From a virus, in IMG/VR virus record IMGVR_UViG_3300046736_000122, positions 1-64,000 of that record: a DNA stretch of 64,000 bases; one strand, 5' to 3'. Numbering within the stretch: position 1 is the first letter of the stretch; each line of letters opens with the position of its first letter. Made by a program: the position numbers and the translations under genes. This document shows positions 30,784-38,610 of this stretch, piece by piece. The notes beneath the pieces are model-generated. The model ran no database searches. It had not been told where the DNA came from and was given only the letters and a program-made list of their open reading frames with translations.

Positions 30784-30985
30784 GAAGGGGATGCACCACC
30801 CTCAAGCCACCGCAACGGATGGTGGCGGCTGGCGCTGCCGCCATGGCATCCACCGCTGGACCGTGATCCCGCAGACGGTCCGCCGCGCCATGGCGACGGC
30901 CGGGTTCGGGCGCCCTGACTGGTACATCGGCCGGCGCGTCGATCCCTACTGCGAGCGTTGCGGGATCAAGCGGCGGCGGCCATGA
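30770..30985 (+). CDS. Small His/Cys protein after tnpB
   Basis: 71 residues (MPSPEKGMHHPQATATDGGG), overlapping the end of tnpB by 14 nt, with CRHGIHRWTVIP and a CERCG knuckle near the C-terminus. An internal ATG at 30791 would avoid the overlap. Ends in RRRP at a GGCCATGA junction. Confidence 0.6.
   Translation: MPSPEKGMHHPQATATDGGGWRCRHGIHRWTVIPQTVRRAMATAGFGRPDWYIGRRVDPYCERCGIKRRRP
30784..30830 (+). ncRNA. Possible guide-RNA 3' region of TnpB
   Basis: TnpB guide RNAs usually cover the end of tnpB and the bases just downstream. Here a perfect 6-bp hairpin GCCACC/GGTGGC (30806-30826) follows the stop by 22 nt. No element end or target motif can be recognised, and the region also codes for the next small protein, so this is only a candidate location. 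Confidence 0.2.
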
Positions 30986-31188
30986 TCGTCGTCGCGGCTC
31001 TCATCGTCCTGGCGTACGCGGCGGTCATGCTGCTCGTGTTCGCGTTGTGCCGGGTGGCCGCGGAGAGTGACCGGCAAACGGTGTGCGTGCCGTTGGCCGT
31101 GGTGAGGTCGGGCGAGGGAGGCTGCGACGAGGACCGCAACTCGGTTGCGGCTGATCTCGCTCGACCTGACCACGGAGCACGGCCGTGA
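30982..31188 (+). CDS. Small membrane protein
   Basis: 68 residues with an N-terminal membrane helix (MIVVAALIVLAYAAVMLLVF) and a polar Cys-containing tail, ending in GARP. Coupled at both ends. Confidence 0.62.
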   Translation: MIVVAALIVLAYAAVMLLVFALCRVAAESDRQTVCVPLAVVRSGEGGCDEDRNSVAADLARPDHGARP

Positions 31189-31484
31189 CGCGCGAAGAAG
31201 CGCGGATTGTGCTGCTCGAAGCCGTGCTCGATCAGGCGGTGCACCTGATCGAGTTTCTGCATGGCTGCCTGACGAGCGACGACATCTACGAATACGCGTA
31301 TCCCGAGCAGACGTTGGCGAAGGTGGCGAGCGCTCGTGAGCTCGTGCCGGAGCGGCCGGTGTGTGTGCATGGGCGACGGGATCCGGGGTGCGCGTCGTGC
31401 GTGTTTCACGTGGCGGAGCGTGGGCGGCAGGCTGAGGCGCGAGCAGTGCTGGGTGACGACTTCGACGGTGCGGTGCGGCCATGA
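31185..31484 (+). CDS. Hypothetical protein with Cys motif
   Basis: 99 residues, GTG start. Helical front (VLDQAVHLIEFLHGCLTSDD) then CVHGRRDPGCASCVFHVAER, a CxHx6-8CxxC zinc-like motif. Ends in AVRP. Confidence 0.65.
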   Translation: MTREEARIVLLEAVLDQAVHLIEFLHGCLTSDDIYEYAYPEQTLAKVASARELVPERPVCVHGRRDPGCASCVFHVAERGRQAEARAVLGDDFDGAVRP

Positions 31485-31657
31485 ACTTCGACCGGACGCC
31501 AGCGGAGCGCCGCGCCGACGAACTGAGCGCCGAGGTTCGACGGCTACAAGCCATGGCGTGCCCAACGGATCAATGCCGCGCGCGCTTGGCCGCGGCGATC
31601 GTGGCGCGTGACCGTGCGTGGCGGGTTGTCCATGAGATGCGGCAGGGCAGGCGATGA
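31481..31657 (+). CDS. Small coiled-coil protein
   Basis: 58 residues (MNFDRTPAERRADELSAEVR) with ATGA overlaps on both sides; helical with two Cys. Not homologous to anything recognised. Confidence 0.58.
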   Translation: MNFDRTPAERRADELSAEVRRLQAMACPTDQCRARLAAAIVARDRAWRVVHEMRQGRR

Positions 31658-31770
31658 TGGAGCGACGGTCGGCCGCGCACACGCAGGGGTCCGGGGGCTG
31701 CGGCCGACCGCCTGCCGTCAAGTCAGGGCGTAGCCGAAGCCAAGACGGTCCTGCGAAGGGTACGCGGTGA
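31654..31770 (+). CDS. 38-residue basic peptide
   Basis: An ORF from ATG 31654 (MMERRSAAHTQGSGGCGRPP) chained by ATGA upstream and GTGA downstream. Gly/Arg/Ser-rich and probably disordered. The perfect chaining is the only strong support. Confidence 0.42.
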   Translation: MMERRSAAHTQGSGGCGRPPAVKSGRSRSQDGPAKGTR

Positions 31771-32117
31771 GCGACATTGCCGCGGCGGCCAAAGCCCTGA
31801 AGGATCGTCACGCGGCTCTCCTGCGCCCCGAGCGGCCCGCGGCGACCGCTCGGCAGGCGGAGGGCAGGCGGAGGGCGGCGGAGAGGCTTGACGTGGCTCG
31901 TGAGCGGTTGCAGGGCGGCCCGCGGCCAGACGCACCGCAACTCACGCTAGACCTTGGCCGCGGCGCGATCCCGGAACTGCGCGCCGATCTGAGGGCGCAC
32001 CACTCCAAGCGCTGCGACTGCCACAAGCCGGCGGGTTCTGTGCCGTGCGCATCGTGTCCGTTTACGACAGCGCAACCCGGTACGCGGCGGCCAAGCAACA
32101 CGGATCTCGGGCTATGA
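31767..32117 (+). CDS. Hypothetical protein with Cys cluster
   Basis: 116 residues on GTG. A charged N-terminal half precedes RCDCHKPAGSVPCASCPFTT, likely a zinc site. It is coupled (ATGA) to the C5-methyltransferase gene. Confidence 0.62.
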   Translation: MSDIAAAAKALKDRHAALLRPERPAATARQAEGRRRAAERLDVARERLQGGPRPDAPQLTLDLGRGAIPELRADLRAHHSKRCDCHKPAGSVPCASCPFTTAQPGTRRPSNTDLGL

Positions 32118-32809
32118 GGCCGCTGCTGCTCGATCTGTTCTGCGGCGCCGGCGGGTGCGCTCGCGGCTACCAGCGCGCGGGCTTCCGCGTCGTCGGCGTG
32201 GACAATCGGCCGCAGCCACGGTACGCGGGCGACGAGTTCCACCAGGCGGACGCGCTCGACGTGCTGCGCCACCTGCTCGCGGGTGAGGTCTGGCAGGGCT
32301 ACCGGCTGAGCGACTTCGCGGCGATCCACGCGTCGCCACCGTGCCAGGCGTTCACCATCGCGCAGAACGCGAGCAAGAACGCCGACGCGCACCCCGACCT
32401 TGTGACGCCAATCCGCCCGATGCTGGTCGCGTCCGGCCTGCCCTACGTCATCGAGAACGTGCCCGGCGCTCCGCTCTTCAACGCGATCACGTTGTGCGGA
32501 ACGTCGTTTGGCTTGGCGCACGACGGGTTCGAGCTTCGCCGCCATCGGCTGTTCGAGAGCAACGCACCGATCATGGCGCTCGGCTGCCAGCATCGCCTAC
32601 CGGCCGCGCCCGTGTTCGGACACAACGCGGGCAGCGACTTCGTGAGGCGCTACGGACGCGGATTCCACGCCGCCGCCAAAGCCGCAGTTATGGACATCGA
32701 CTGGATGAACCGCGACGAGGTTTCCGAGTCCGTGCCGCCGGCGATGGCGGAGCACGTCGGCGGCTACCTCATGGCCGAGGTCGTCGCACGGCGAGCGGTG
32801 CTCCCATGA
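32114..32809 (+). CDS. DNA cytosine-C5 methyltransferase
   Basis: A 231-residue compact enzyme. Motif I LLLDLFCGAGGCARGY binds S-adenosylmethionine, motif IV HASPPCQAFT holds the nucleophilic Cys, motif VI is VIENVPG, and motif VIII-like HRLFESN follows, with an AMAEHVGGYLMAEVVARRA ending like motif X. The target-recognition region is very short, usual for phage orphan enzymes. It probably protects phage DNA from host restriction. ATG 32114 overlaps the upstream stop. Confidence 0.92.
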   Translation: MRPLLLDLFCGAGGCARGYQRAGFRVVGVDNRPQPRYAGDEFHQADALDVLRHLLAGEVWQGYRLSDFAAIHASPPCQAFTIAQNASKNADAHPDLVTPIRPMLVASGLPYVIENVPGAPLFNAITLCGTSFGLAHDGFELRRHRLFESNAPIMALGCQHRLPAAPVFGHNAGSDFVRRYGRGFHAAAKAAVMDIDWMNRDEVSESVPPAMAEHVGGYLMAEVVARRAVLP

Positions 32810-33084
32810 CGTTCTTCTGCGCGGCATGCGTAACGTGCTGGGATCCGTACATGTGCGCGAACGGCGCGTGCCCGGAATGCAAGACCGGGACGCGACGGAC
32901 GCATGAGCCGGCGAGCCCGGACGCGGATGTGCGTTACCGGGCGGTCGTGGCGGTGCGTGTCGCGGATGCTGGCCGTGCGCGTGCGGCGGCGGGGTTTGAG
33001 GCGTTCTGCGCGGAGCGGGATGCGGCAGCGCTTGATGCGTTGGAGTTGTTGGCGGGGTTGCCGACGTTCGATCCGGAGGCTTGA
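32806..33084 (+). CDS. Zinc-ribbon protein
   Basis: 92 residues with CAACVTCWDPYMCANGACPE then CKTG at the N-terminus and an Ala-rich helical remainder. Coupled to the methyltransferase. Confidence 0.65.
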   Translation: MTFFCAACVTCWDPYMCANGACPECKTGTRRTHEPASPDADVRYRAVVAVRVADAGRARAAAGFEAFCAERDAAALDALELLAGLPTFDPEA

Positions 33085-33153
33085 CGGGTTGTGCCGCGGC
33101 CCGGTGTCTGCTAGGTTTGGCCGCGTAGCCACATCGACTGAGAGGACCCCGCA
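33085..33153 (+). promoter_or_regulatory. Class A promoter and ribosome-binding site
   Basis: TTGTGC (33090), a 17-bp spacer, then TGCTAGGTTT with GGCCGCGTAGCC. GAGAGGA stands 7 nt before ATG 33154. This is the only class A copy with a fairly clear -35. Confidence 0.72.
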
Positions 33154-33858
33154 ATGCCCGCCACCGATAGCCCCGCAGGACGCATGGTCGCCGAGCGGTT
33201 CGAGCCGAACTCAGAGCACGGCCGCCCGAAGATCGCGTCGTTCACATCGCCCGAGGGCGCGATAGCGGTCCACTGCGACCGCGACGACGGCGCGCTGTGG
33301 CTGTTCGCCCACGGGCCATCCGGCGGCGATCGTGGCCGGCTCGTCTTTCCGCTGAGTCGCGCTGCCGATCTGCTCGCGTGGACGGAGGCGTCGGACGGGC
33401 TGATTTCGGGCGGCGCCCGGGGACGGATGGCTCTGCGTGACGGGAGGCTCATTGTCGGCGTTACGGGGTGGTCGCGAACGTTGAATCTGCCCTTCGGTGA
33501 CGCGGCCGAGTTCCTGTTGTGCTTGCGCGAGTGGGCATTGGCTGACGAGTGGGCATTAGCGGCAGGCCCGGTTGACGCGGCCGTGACCTCTTCTGAGCAG
33601 GACGAGATCATCGCCCGCGAAGCGCTGTGGACAGCGCGTATCGCCGACCTCCTTGATCGCGCCATCGACGAGTTGCGCAGCGGCGAGGACTTCATCGCGA
33701 CCGTTTCCGCTGCGAACGCGGCATGCGACATCATGGCCGGCGCACTGCCCGAGGACGAGCTTGAGGCTTCGTGGTGGGGCGAATGCCCGGAATGCACCTG
33801 TCCTCCTGATCTCGTGGCCCGCGGCGGCTTCACAAGCGGGTGTCTGGCATGCCGATGA
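33154..33858 (+). CDS. Hypothetical protein with C-terminal zinc motif
   Basis: A 234-residue protein. The N-terminal half is beta-rich (IAVHCDRDDGALWLFAHGPS); the C-terminal half is helical and ends CPECTCPPDLVARGGFTSGC then LACR, a four-Cys zinc ribbon. Own promoter. No family recognised. Confidence 0.75.
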   Translation: MPATDSPAGRMVAERFEPNSEHGRPKIASFTSPEGAIAVHCDRDDGALWLFAHGPSGGDRGRLVFPLSRAADLLAWTEASDGLISGGARGRMALRDGRLIVGVTGWSRTLNLPFGDAAEFLLCLREWALADEWALAAGPVDAAVTSSEQDEIIAREALWTARIADLLDRAIDELRSGEDFIATVSAANAACDIMAGALPEDELEASWWGECPECTCPPDLVARGGFTSGCLACR

Positions 33859-34157
33859 CCACGTCAGAGCAGGACAAGATCATGGAGGCCCTCGCCGCTG
33901 AGCATGGTGCGGTGAAGGTGTTGCCGTTGCGCGGCACGACCGCTGTACTCGCATGCGGCTGGGCAGTTGACTCCGACTCCCTGTGCGCGGAGTTGGCTCG
34001 CGGCCCGTGGTGGTACGTCCCGGCTGACCCTGCGACCGCGCCAGCGTTCGCTCACGAGGACGAGGTGCCGTTGCGCTACGCCACCGAGCAGGAGATCGCG
34101 GACGCGCTCGAGCAGGACGCGGTCCGTGAGCTTCTGTCGGCCGCGGGACTACGCTGA
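33855..34157 (+). CDS. Hypothetical protein
   Basis: 100 residues from ATG 33855 (MTTSEQDKIMEALAAEHGAV), with an upstream GTG/ATG alternative at 33840/33849. It contains GPWWYVPADPATAPAF and an acidic C-terminal helix. TGATG junction follows. Confidence 0.65.
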   Translation: MTTSEQDKIMEALAAEHGAVKVLPLRGTTAVLACGWAVDSDSLCAELARGPWWYVPADPATAPAFAHEDEVPLRYATEQEIADALEQDAVRELLSAAGLR

Positions 34158-34375
34158 TGCCGACCGGTGGACGCAGCAGGCGTGACACAGCGAACCAGAC
34201 CGCGGCGAAAATACGCAGCGCTGAGCGACGCAAGTGCCCGAAGTGCGACCGCAAAGCGGCGATGGTTCGCGTCGAGCCGCCGGTGCTGAAGGCGGAGTGG
34301 CCGGGCTCGGTGTCCGCGTACTGCCGCTGGTGCGGGCATGAGCGGTTCCGGTCGGCCGCGGGACTACGGCCATGA
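34157..34375 (+). CDS. Basic zinc-ribbon protein
   Basis: 72 residues: basic N-terminus, then CPKCDRKAAMV ... YCRWCGHERF (CxxC-x~25-CxxC), a typical zinc ribbon. Ends in GLRP within the GGCCATGA junction. Confidence 0.68.
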   Translation: MPTGGRSRRDTANQTAAKIRSAERRKCPKCDRKAAMVRVEPPVLKAEWPGSVSAYCRWCGHERFRSAAGLRP

Positions 34376-34584
34376 GCACCGATGGACCTCGCAGTCGCGT
34401 TTTCCGTCAGGTCGTGTCGATGGAGGTCGTCTGGACCGTCGATCCCGGCGAGGAGTTGCCGCACACAGACTGGGAAGCTGATGTCCGAGATGCGGTGCTC
34501 GGCCACTCGATCGGGCCCGGCACGGCGGTACTGCCCTGCTACGGCTCGGTGTCCGAGGTCGAAGAGCTTGAGCCGCGGCCATGA
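34372..34584 (+). CDS. Hypothetical protein
   Basis: 70 residues, acidic, beginning MSTDGPRSRVFRQVVSMEVV. Ends in EPRP. Coupled at both ends by ATGA. Unassigned. Confidence 0.58.
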   Translation: MSTDGPRSRVFRQVVSMEVVWTVDPGEELPHTDWEADVRDAVLGHSIGPGTAVLPCYGSVSEVEELEPRP

Positions 34585-34811
34585 CCATCGTTCACTGCTC
34601 AGGCGACGAGGCACGCGACGCACGCGACAACACGATGGGTGCCGAGGACGACCGGCCGTCGTGGCGTGAGGCCGCGGCGGATGATCCGCATGTTGTGAGG
34701 GATGCGGAGCGCGCCTGCCATTCGGGTGTGTTCGTTGGCGGCTGGGAGTTGACGCATGCAGCGGCCCGCCGATGGGCTGACCGGAACGCGACGGGAGGCG
34801 ACGATGCCTGA
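34581..34811 (+). CDS. Hypothetical acidic protein
   Basis: 76 residues (MTIVHCSGDEARDARDNTMG) with many Asp/Glu; the C-terminal half is helical. Starts in a GCCGCGGCCATGA cassette. Unassigned. Confidence 0.58.
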   Translation: MTIVHCSGDEARDARDNTMGAEDDRPSWREAAADDPHVVRDAERACHSGVFVGGWELTHAAARRWADRNATGGDDA

Positions 34812-34995
34812 TGTCTACATCGTCGTGCGTGGCCGACGCGTCGGCCACGCGTGGGTCGAGTCAACGATCTTCAACGACGCGTGGATTTCGCATGGTGACG
34901 CGGACGGGGTAGGCACGGTCACCGAGATCCGTGTGCAACGACTGGTGCTCCGTCCCGACTTGGGGCTGGCGCCGCATGAGGACCCGCGGCCATGA
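34804..34995 (+). CDS. Hypothetical beta-rich protein
   Basis: 63 residues (MPDVYIVVRGRRVGHAWVES) overlapping the previous gene by 8 nt. Ends EDPRP. Unassigned. Confidence 0.58.
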   Translation: MPDVYIVVRGRRVGHAWVESTIFNDAWISHGDADGVGTVTEIRVQRLVLRPDLGLAPHEDPRP

Positions 34996-35252
34996 TCCCG
35001 AACCGCGACTACGGTCAGCCGCCGCCCGGCGGCATGGTGTACACGCCCGAGCAGACCGCGGACTTTGCTGCGGCAGCGAAGGCGCGCGAGATGGCCGCGG
35101 TGCTAGGCCGGTATGCGTCCAACCGCGAGTTCGCGGGCCGGGGGGAAGTGGAGGCGCCTCGTTCTGCTGCGGTCGCCCGTGCTGACGCTCGCGCGGCCCT
35201 CCATCTGCATCCCGAGCTACTCGCGATCCTCGAAGGCGGCGGGGTGGAGTAG
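34992..35252 (+). CDS. Hypothetical helical protein
   Basis: 86 residues, Ala-rich (TPEQTADFAAAAKAREMAAV). It starts in a CCGCGGCCATGA cassette and its stop directly abuts the next ATG. Unassigned. Confidence 0.6.
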   Translation: MIPNRDYGQPPPGGMVYTPEQTADFAAAAKAREMAAVLGRYASNREFAGRGEVEAPRSAAVARADARAALHLHPELLAILEGGGVE

Positions 35253-35465
35253 ATGGCTACGTGCGCTGGATGCCCGGCCGAACTGCCGCCAGACAAGATC
35301 AACCCGCTGACCGGTGTCGTTGCCAACCCACGTAAGTGGCATTCCGAGGCATGCCGGCGCCGCACGTTGTACGCCGGGCGATGCATCGCCTGCGGTAAGC
35401 CGACGGACGGCAGCAATGGGCGCGGCTTACGACGCGGGGCTTGTCATCGCGGCCCTCTTCCCTGA
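35253..35465 (+). CDS. Zinc-finger protein
   Basis: 70 residues: CAGCPAELPPDK ... WHSEACRRRTLYAGRCIACG with a late CH. The WHSExCRxR piece resembles CGNR/DUF2116-like treble-clef zinc fingers that bind nucleic acids. Confidence 0.65.
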   Translation: MATCAGCPAELPPDKINPLTGVVANPRKWHSEACRRRTLYAGRCIACGKPTDGSNGRGLRRGACHRGPLP

Positions 35466-35479
35466 AGGCGAGGCGACCG

Positions 35480-36238
35480 ATGGCGAGTGACCCGGAGGAC
35501 CGCTGGACCTGCGTCGATCACGGCATCGCCGACTGCGAGGACTGTGGCCAGTGGCACGACGCGGCCAAGGCGGCCTCAAGCGACTACGAATGCCATATCT
35601 CGGCCCTTACGGCCGAGCGAGACGCGGCCTCGGCGCGCGAGGACAGCTATCGCGGGGAAACGGATGTGTTGCGCGTGCGTCTCGACAAGGCCCGTGACGA
35701 GGCGCGTGTCGCCGAGGCCGATCGAGACGCGCTACGAGCCGACCTGGACGCGGCGCGCGAGGCGATCGCCGCCATCGATCCCGTGAGCGCCGCGGTGTTC
35801 CTGGCGCTGCGGGCGCAACGCGACACGGCGCAAGGGCAGGTCACCACCCTGCTTGAGGCCATCGCGGCCACCCAAAACGGCCATGCAGATACCGCAGCGT
35901 ACGCGCGAGCGCTGGGCAACCTGCGAGCTGTCGCGGCAGAGATCCGAGAGGTCATCGATCTGTGCGGTATGGCGGCGGAGGTTGAGTGCTGCTGCTCTAG
36001 CGATCGTTGCGACGATCTGCCGCGCGAGGCTGTAAGGTTCGCCGCGTGCAAGCACGCGCGGCAGTCAACAGGTCCATCCGCGGCTGATGGCAGCCCCGAT
36101 GAAACGGCCCACGCCGCCCGCGCGCATGGTCGCGCTGCTGGCGAAGGAGAAGGCGGAGATCCTCACATCGGGCTGCAAGCCGACGGTCACGGACTTCTAC
36201 GAGGCGTGGGAGCGCTGTTGGGAGATCATCGTCCTTGA
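35480..36238 (+). CDS. Coiled-coil protein with N-terminal zinc motif
   Basis: 252 residues as the frame stands. CVDHGIADCEDCGQWHDAAK is a probable zinc site; residues 30-120 are heptads (AERDAASAREDSYRGETDVL). The last 50 residues overlap the next gene in another frame, run through its promoter-like element and look like out-of-frame translation (Gly/Ala/His-rich), so the true protein may end earlier through a sequence error or have a junk tail. Confidence 0.6.
   Translation: MASDPEDRWTCVDHGIADCEDCGQWHDAAKAASSDYECHISALTAERDAASAREDSYRGETDVLRVRLDKARDEARVAEADRDALRADLDAAREAIAAIDPVSAAVFLALRAQRDTAQGQVTTLLEAIAATQNGHADTAAYARALGNLRAVAAEIREVIDLCGMAAEVECCCSSDRCDDLPREAVRFAACKHARQSTGPSAADGSPDETAHAARAHGRAAGEGEGGDPHIGLQADGHGLLRGVGALLGDHRP
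36029..36053 (+). promoter_or_regulatory. Variant class A promoter inside the preceding gene
   Basis: GCTGTAAGGTTCGCCGCG followed by TGCAAGC resembles the class A element with one inserted base (TAAGGTT for TAGGTTT) and lies 34 bp before ATG 36087. Confidence 0.45.
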
Positions 36239-36536
36239 GCACGGCTGGGCTCATGCCACGCGGCTGAGGCGGTCGATGCGTCAGGCACAGGACGAAACCA
36301 AGGAGGAGTGCTGCGCGGCGTTCCTCGGCGCACCGACGCCGTTCTCGTTCGCCGCGGGCCGGCTGGCGGGCGCGGCCAGCGGCATGTGCCTGGAGCTCGA
36401 ACCCGAGCAACTCGGCAAAGCCCTACTCGCGGCCTTCGCGTACGTCGAGCTCGACCCCGACGACGAGGCGCTGTCGATCCGGTCGTCCGACGCGGCTTAC
36501 GACTTCGTGACCAACCGATCGGAGATCGCAGCATGA
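36087..36536 (+). CDS. Hypothetical phage protein
   Basis: A 149-residue helical protein (MAAPMKRPTPPARMVALLAK) with FYEAWERCWEIIVLEHGWAH. No ribosome-binding site; an alternative ATG is at 36099. Coupled downstream. Unassigned. Confidence 0.7.
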   Translation: MAAPMKRPTPPARMVALLAKEKAEILTSGCKPTVTDFYEAWERCWEIIVLEHGWAHATRLRRSMRQAQDETKEECCAAFLGAPTPFSFAAGRLAGAASGMCLELEPEQLGKALLAAFAYVELDPDDEALSIRSSDAAYDFVTNRSEIAA

Positions 36537-37240
36537 GCAAGCCGAAGCTCGCGGCCGTACCGCGAGAGCAGGAGTGGCTGAACCCGGCAGAACGCGACGA
36601 ACTCCGGGCGCTCGAGTCCGCTATCGAACGCGGGCTCAAGACATTCATGGAGACAGGCGAGGCGCTCGCACGAGTCCGCGATCGTCGCCTCTACCGCGAG
36701 GGTCATGAAACCTTCGAGCAGTATTGCCAGGCGCGCTGGGGCTTCCGCCGGGAAGCGGCCGACCGGTATGTGCGGGCCGCGGCGGTCGTGCCGGTCCTCA
36801 ATCCAACTGGATTGGCCCCACCGTCGACTGAGAGCGTGGCGCGTGAGCTCGCGCCGCTGCTGCCCGAGCCCGACAAGATGCGCGCTGTCTGGGTGGCCGT
36901 CGGACCGGACGCAACGGCAGCGCAGGTTCGTGCCGAGGTCAAGCGGCTAACCGCGCCGACGGTCGCGGACGAGCTGCCGGCCGAACCGCCGCGGCACCCG
37001 GGCGACGACATCCGGTTCTCTCGCATCGAGAACGCGGCTGACAGCCTCGTCACGCTGCCGGCACTCGACAAGCTCATCTGGCCGGTCGAGCCGGGGGACG
37101 TCCGGCGGATGGATCTGGCGTTCGCGTTCTTGACGGAGTGGCTGCCGGCGGCGAAGGCGGCCTGGAAGGCGCACAAGGCGCTGTTGGCGAAGGCGGCGCG
37201 TCAGGAGCGCGACGCCAAGCGCGGGCTGAGGGCCGCGTGA
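36533..37240 (+). CDS. DUF3102/ParB-adjacent type DNA-binding-like protein
   Basis: A 235-residue protein. GLKTFMETGEALARVRDRRL, YREGHETFEQYCQARWGFRR and EAADRYVRAAAVVPVL form the conserved block found in many phage and plasmid proteins that resemble the helix-turn-helix of ParB/KorB-like regulators. A later helical domain ends with a basic tail. It may bind DNA for regulation or partition; not provable here. Confidence 0.7.
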   Translation: MSKPKLAAVPREQEWLNPAERDELRALESAIERGLKTFMETGEALARVRDRRLYREGHETFEQYCQARWGFRREAADRYVRAAAVVPVLNPTGLAPPSTESVARELAPLLPEPDKMRAVWVAVGPDATAAQVRAEVKRLTAPTVADELPAEPPRHPGDDIRFSRIENAADSLVTLPALDKLIWPVEPGDVRRMDLAFAFLTEWLPAAKAAWKAHKALLAKAARQERDAKRGLRAA

Positions 37241-37314
37241 TGGGGAAGGCGGGGAACACCGTCACGTTCGGGAAGCCGCGCGCAGTCGAGGCGATATGGG
37301 GGCCGCGGCCATGA
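37240..37314 (+). CDS. 24-residue peptide
   Basis: MGKAGNTVTFGKPRAVEAIW then GPRP, linked by TGATG upstream and the GCCGCGGCCATGA cassette downstream. Too short for homology; may exist to couple translation. Confidence 0.4.
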   Translation: MGKAGNTVTFGKPRAVEAIWGPRP

Positions 37315-37574
37315 TGGTCAACCCTCCAATTCAGCTGGAGCCCGGCTACTTCGAGTTTCGCGTGAACTGGGACGCCGCGGACCTGATGCAGATGACCGGC
37401 GCGCAGTTGGACAGGCTGCATGAGGCGGTCGGGGCGTTCGTCGTCATCGCGGCTGAGGTAGGCGACGGCTACGACAAGGCGGCGATGCTGAAAGCGGCAG
37501 AAGAGGGGCCTAACCTTGTGCCGCGTCGCCACGCGGTCATGGAAAACGTGGTCGTGGTCGGCGACACGGGCTAG
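37311..37574 (+). CDS. Hypothetical protein
   Basis: 87 residues (MMVNPPIQLEPGYFEFRVNW), mixed alpha/beta, starting in the GCCGCGGCCATGATGG cassette. It lies just before the terminase genes. Unassigned. Confidence 0.62.
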   Translation: MMVNPPIQLEPGYFEFRVNWDAADLMQMTGAQLDRLHEAVGAFVVIAAEVGDGYDKAAMLKAAEEGPNLVPRRHAVMENVVVVGDTG

Positions 37575-37581
37575 TCAGGCC

Positions 37582-38226
37582 ATGGGCGAGCCATCGGACG
37601 CGGCAAGCCATGCGCCGGTCCCCGGCAAGTGCAACGCGCGCAAGAAAGCCAGCCGCGGCGGCGGCCTCTGCGGAGCGCCTGCCGGGCGCGGCACGGACCA
37701 CCCAGGGATTGGGGCATGTTCGGCTCACCTGGGCAACGTGGCGAACCACAGGACTGCCGCGGATCGCGAGCAGGCCCGGCAAGCCTGTGCGCTCTTCGGC
37801 CTCGCGACGAGCGCGGCGATCGATCCGGCGGAAGCGCTGCTTGGCGAGGTCACTCGCACGCACATGGCGATCTTGTACTACGAGGCCGAGATCGCGCTGT
37901 TGCCCGAGGATGAGCAGGGCCGCTTCCGTTTGTACCGCCAGACGCGGCATGCGTCGGGCGAGAAGACGGGGGAGGCGAAGCCGCATGTTCTCGTGGTGTT
38001 GTGGATGGCGGAGCGCAAGCATCTCGCGGAGGTGACGTCGAAGGCGTTGAGTGCGGGGGTGGCGCAGCGGACATTGGAGTTGCAGGAGGGGATCGCGCGG
38101 CAGGTGTCGTCGATTTTGGCGCGGCAGGCTCGGTTGCTTGGGCATGACCCGGATTCTGCTGCGGTGCGGTTGGCGTCGCGGCAGGCGTTGGAGCTTGAGG
38201 CGGGGGACGGAAGAGCCGCGGCGTAG
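37582..38226 (+). CDS. terS: Terminase small subunit-like protein
   Basis: A 214-residue protein. GKCNARKKASRGGGLCGAPA followed by C-x-HLG is the Cys/His head seen in actinophage small terminases. The rest is helical (FGLATSAAIDPAEALLGEVT, VTSKALSAGVAQRTLELQEG), as expected for a DNA-binding oligomer that hands DNA to the large subunit. The large subunit gene lies 1.5 kb downstream across a divergent switch. Confidence 0.7.
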   Translation: MGEPSDAASHAPVPGKCNARKKASRGGGLCGAPAGRGTDHPGIGACSAHLGNVANHRTAADREQARQACALFGLATSAAIDPAEALLGEVTRTHMAILYYEAEIALLPEDEQGRFRLYRQTRHASGEKTGEAKPHVLVVLWMAERKHLAEVTSKALSAGVAQRTLELQEGIARQVSSILARQARLLGHDPDSAAVRLASRQALELEAGDGRAAA

Positions 38227-38228
38227 AA

Positions 38229-38252
38229 CCTTCGCTCTAGGGCGCGCGAAGG
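38229..38252. terminator. Bidirectional terminator between convergent genes
   Basis: A perfect 7-bp stem CCTTCGC/GCGAAGG with a 10-nt loop containing CTAG, between terS (plus) and the minus-strand regulatory pair. Confidence 0.6.
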
Positions 38253-38253
38253 A

Positions 38254-38610
38254 TCAGCCTGGCGTTACCGCGTAGCGCTTGCGGACACCCTCGCTTGTCC
38301 GCCCAAGCGCCACCGCGATCATGTGCCACGACCGCCCGGCCTCACGCGCCTGTGCCACCAGCACCGGCTCGCGCGCGTCCTGCCGATCACGGTCTGCGGC
38401 GAGCGCGGCGAGCTCGTCAAGGGGATCGGTGGCGGCCTGCATCGTGTCGCGGATGTGCCGGCACGTCCCGGTCGCCTCGCACGTGCAAGTCGCGTTCTCG
38501 CCGGCGATGGTCACGAGGTGCATGTGCCCGGGCCGCGAGCGGGATTGTGCGACGTAGACTTGTGCGCCGTGCAGGCGTTGGATTGGTGCGTTGATGTCGA
38601 GCAGCGTCAT
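38254..38610 (-). CDS. SWIM zinc-finger plus helix-turn-helix regulator
   Basis: 118 residues. CTCEATGTCRH fits the SWIM zinc finger (CxC-xn-CxH), which binds DNA or protein. The C-terminus EAGRSWHMIAVALGRTSEGV then RKRYAV resembles the sigma-70-like helix-turn-helix also present in the protein at 45488. ATG 38610 overlaps the upstream stop; the longer minus-strand frame to 38808 is rejected. Likely regulatory. Confidence 0.72.
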   Translation of the reverse strand: MTLLDINAPIQRLHGAQVYVAQSRSRPGHMHLVTIAGENATCTCEATGTCRHIRDTMQAATDPLDELAALAADRDRQDAREPVLVAQAREAGRSWHMIAVALGRTSEGVRKRYAVTPG

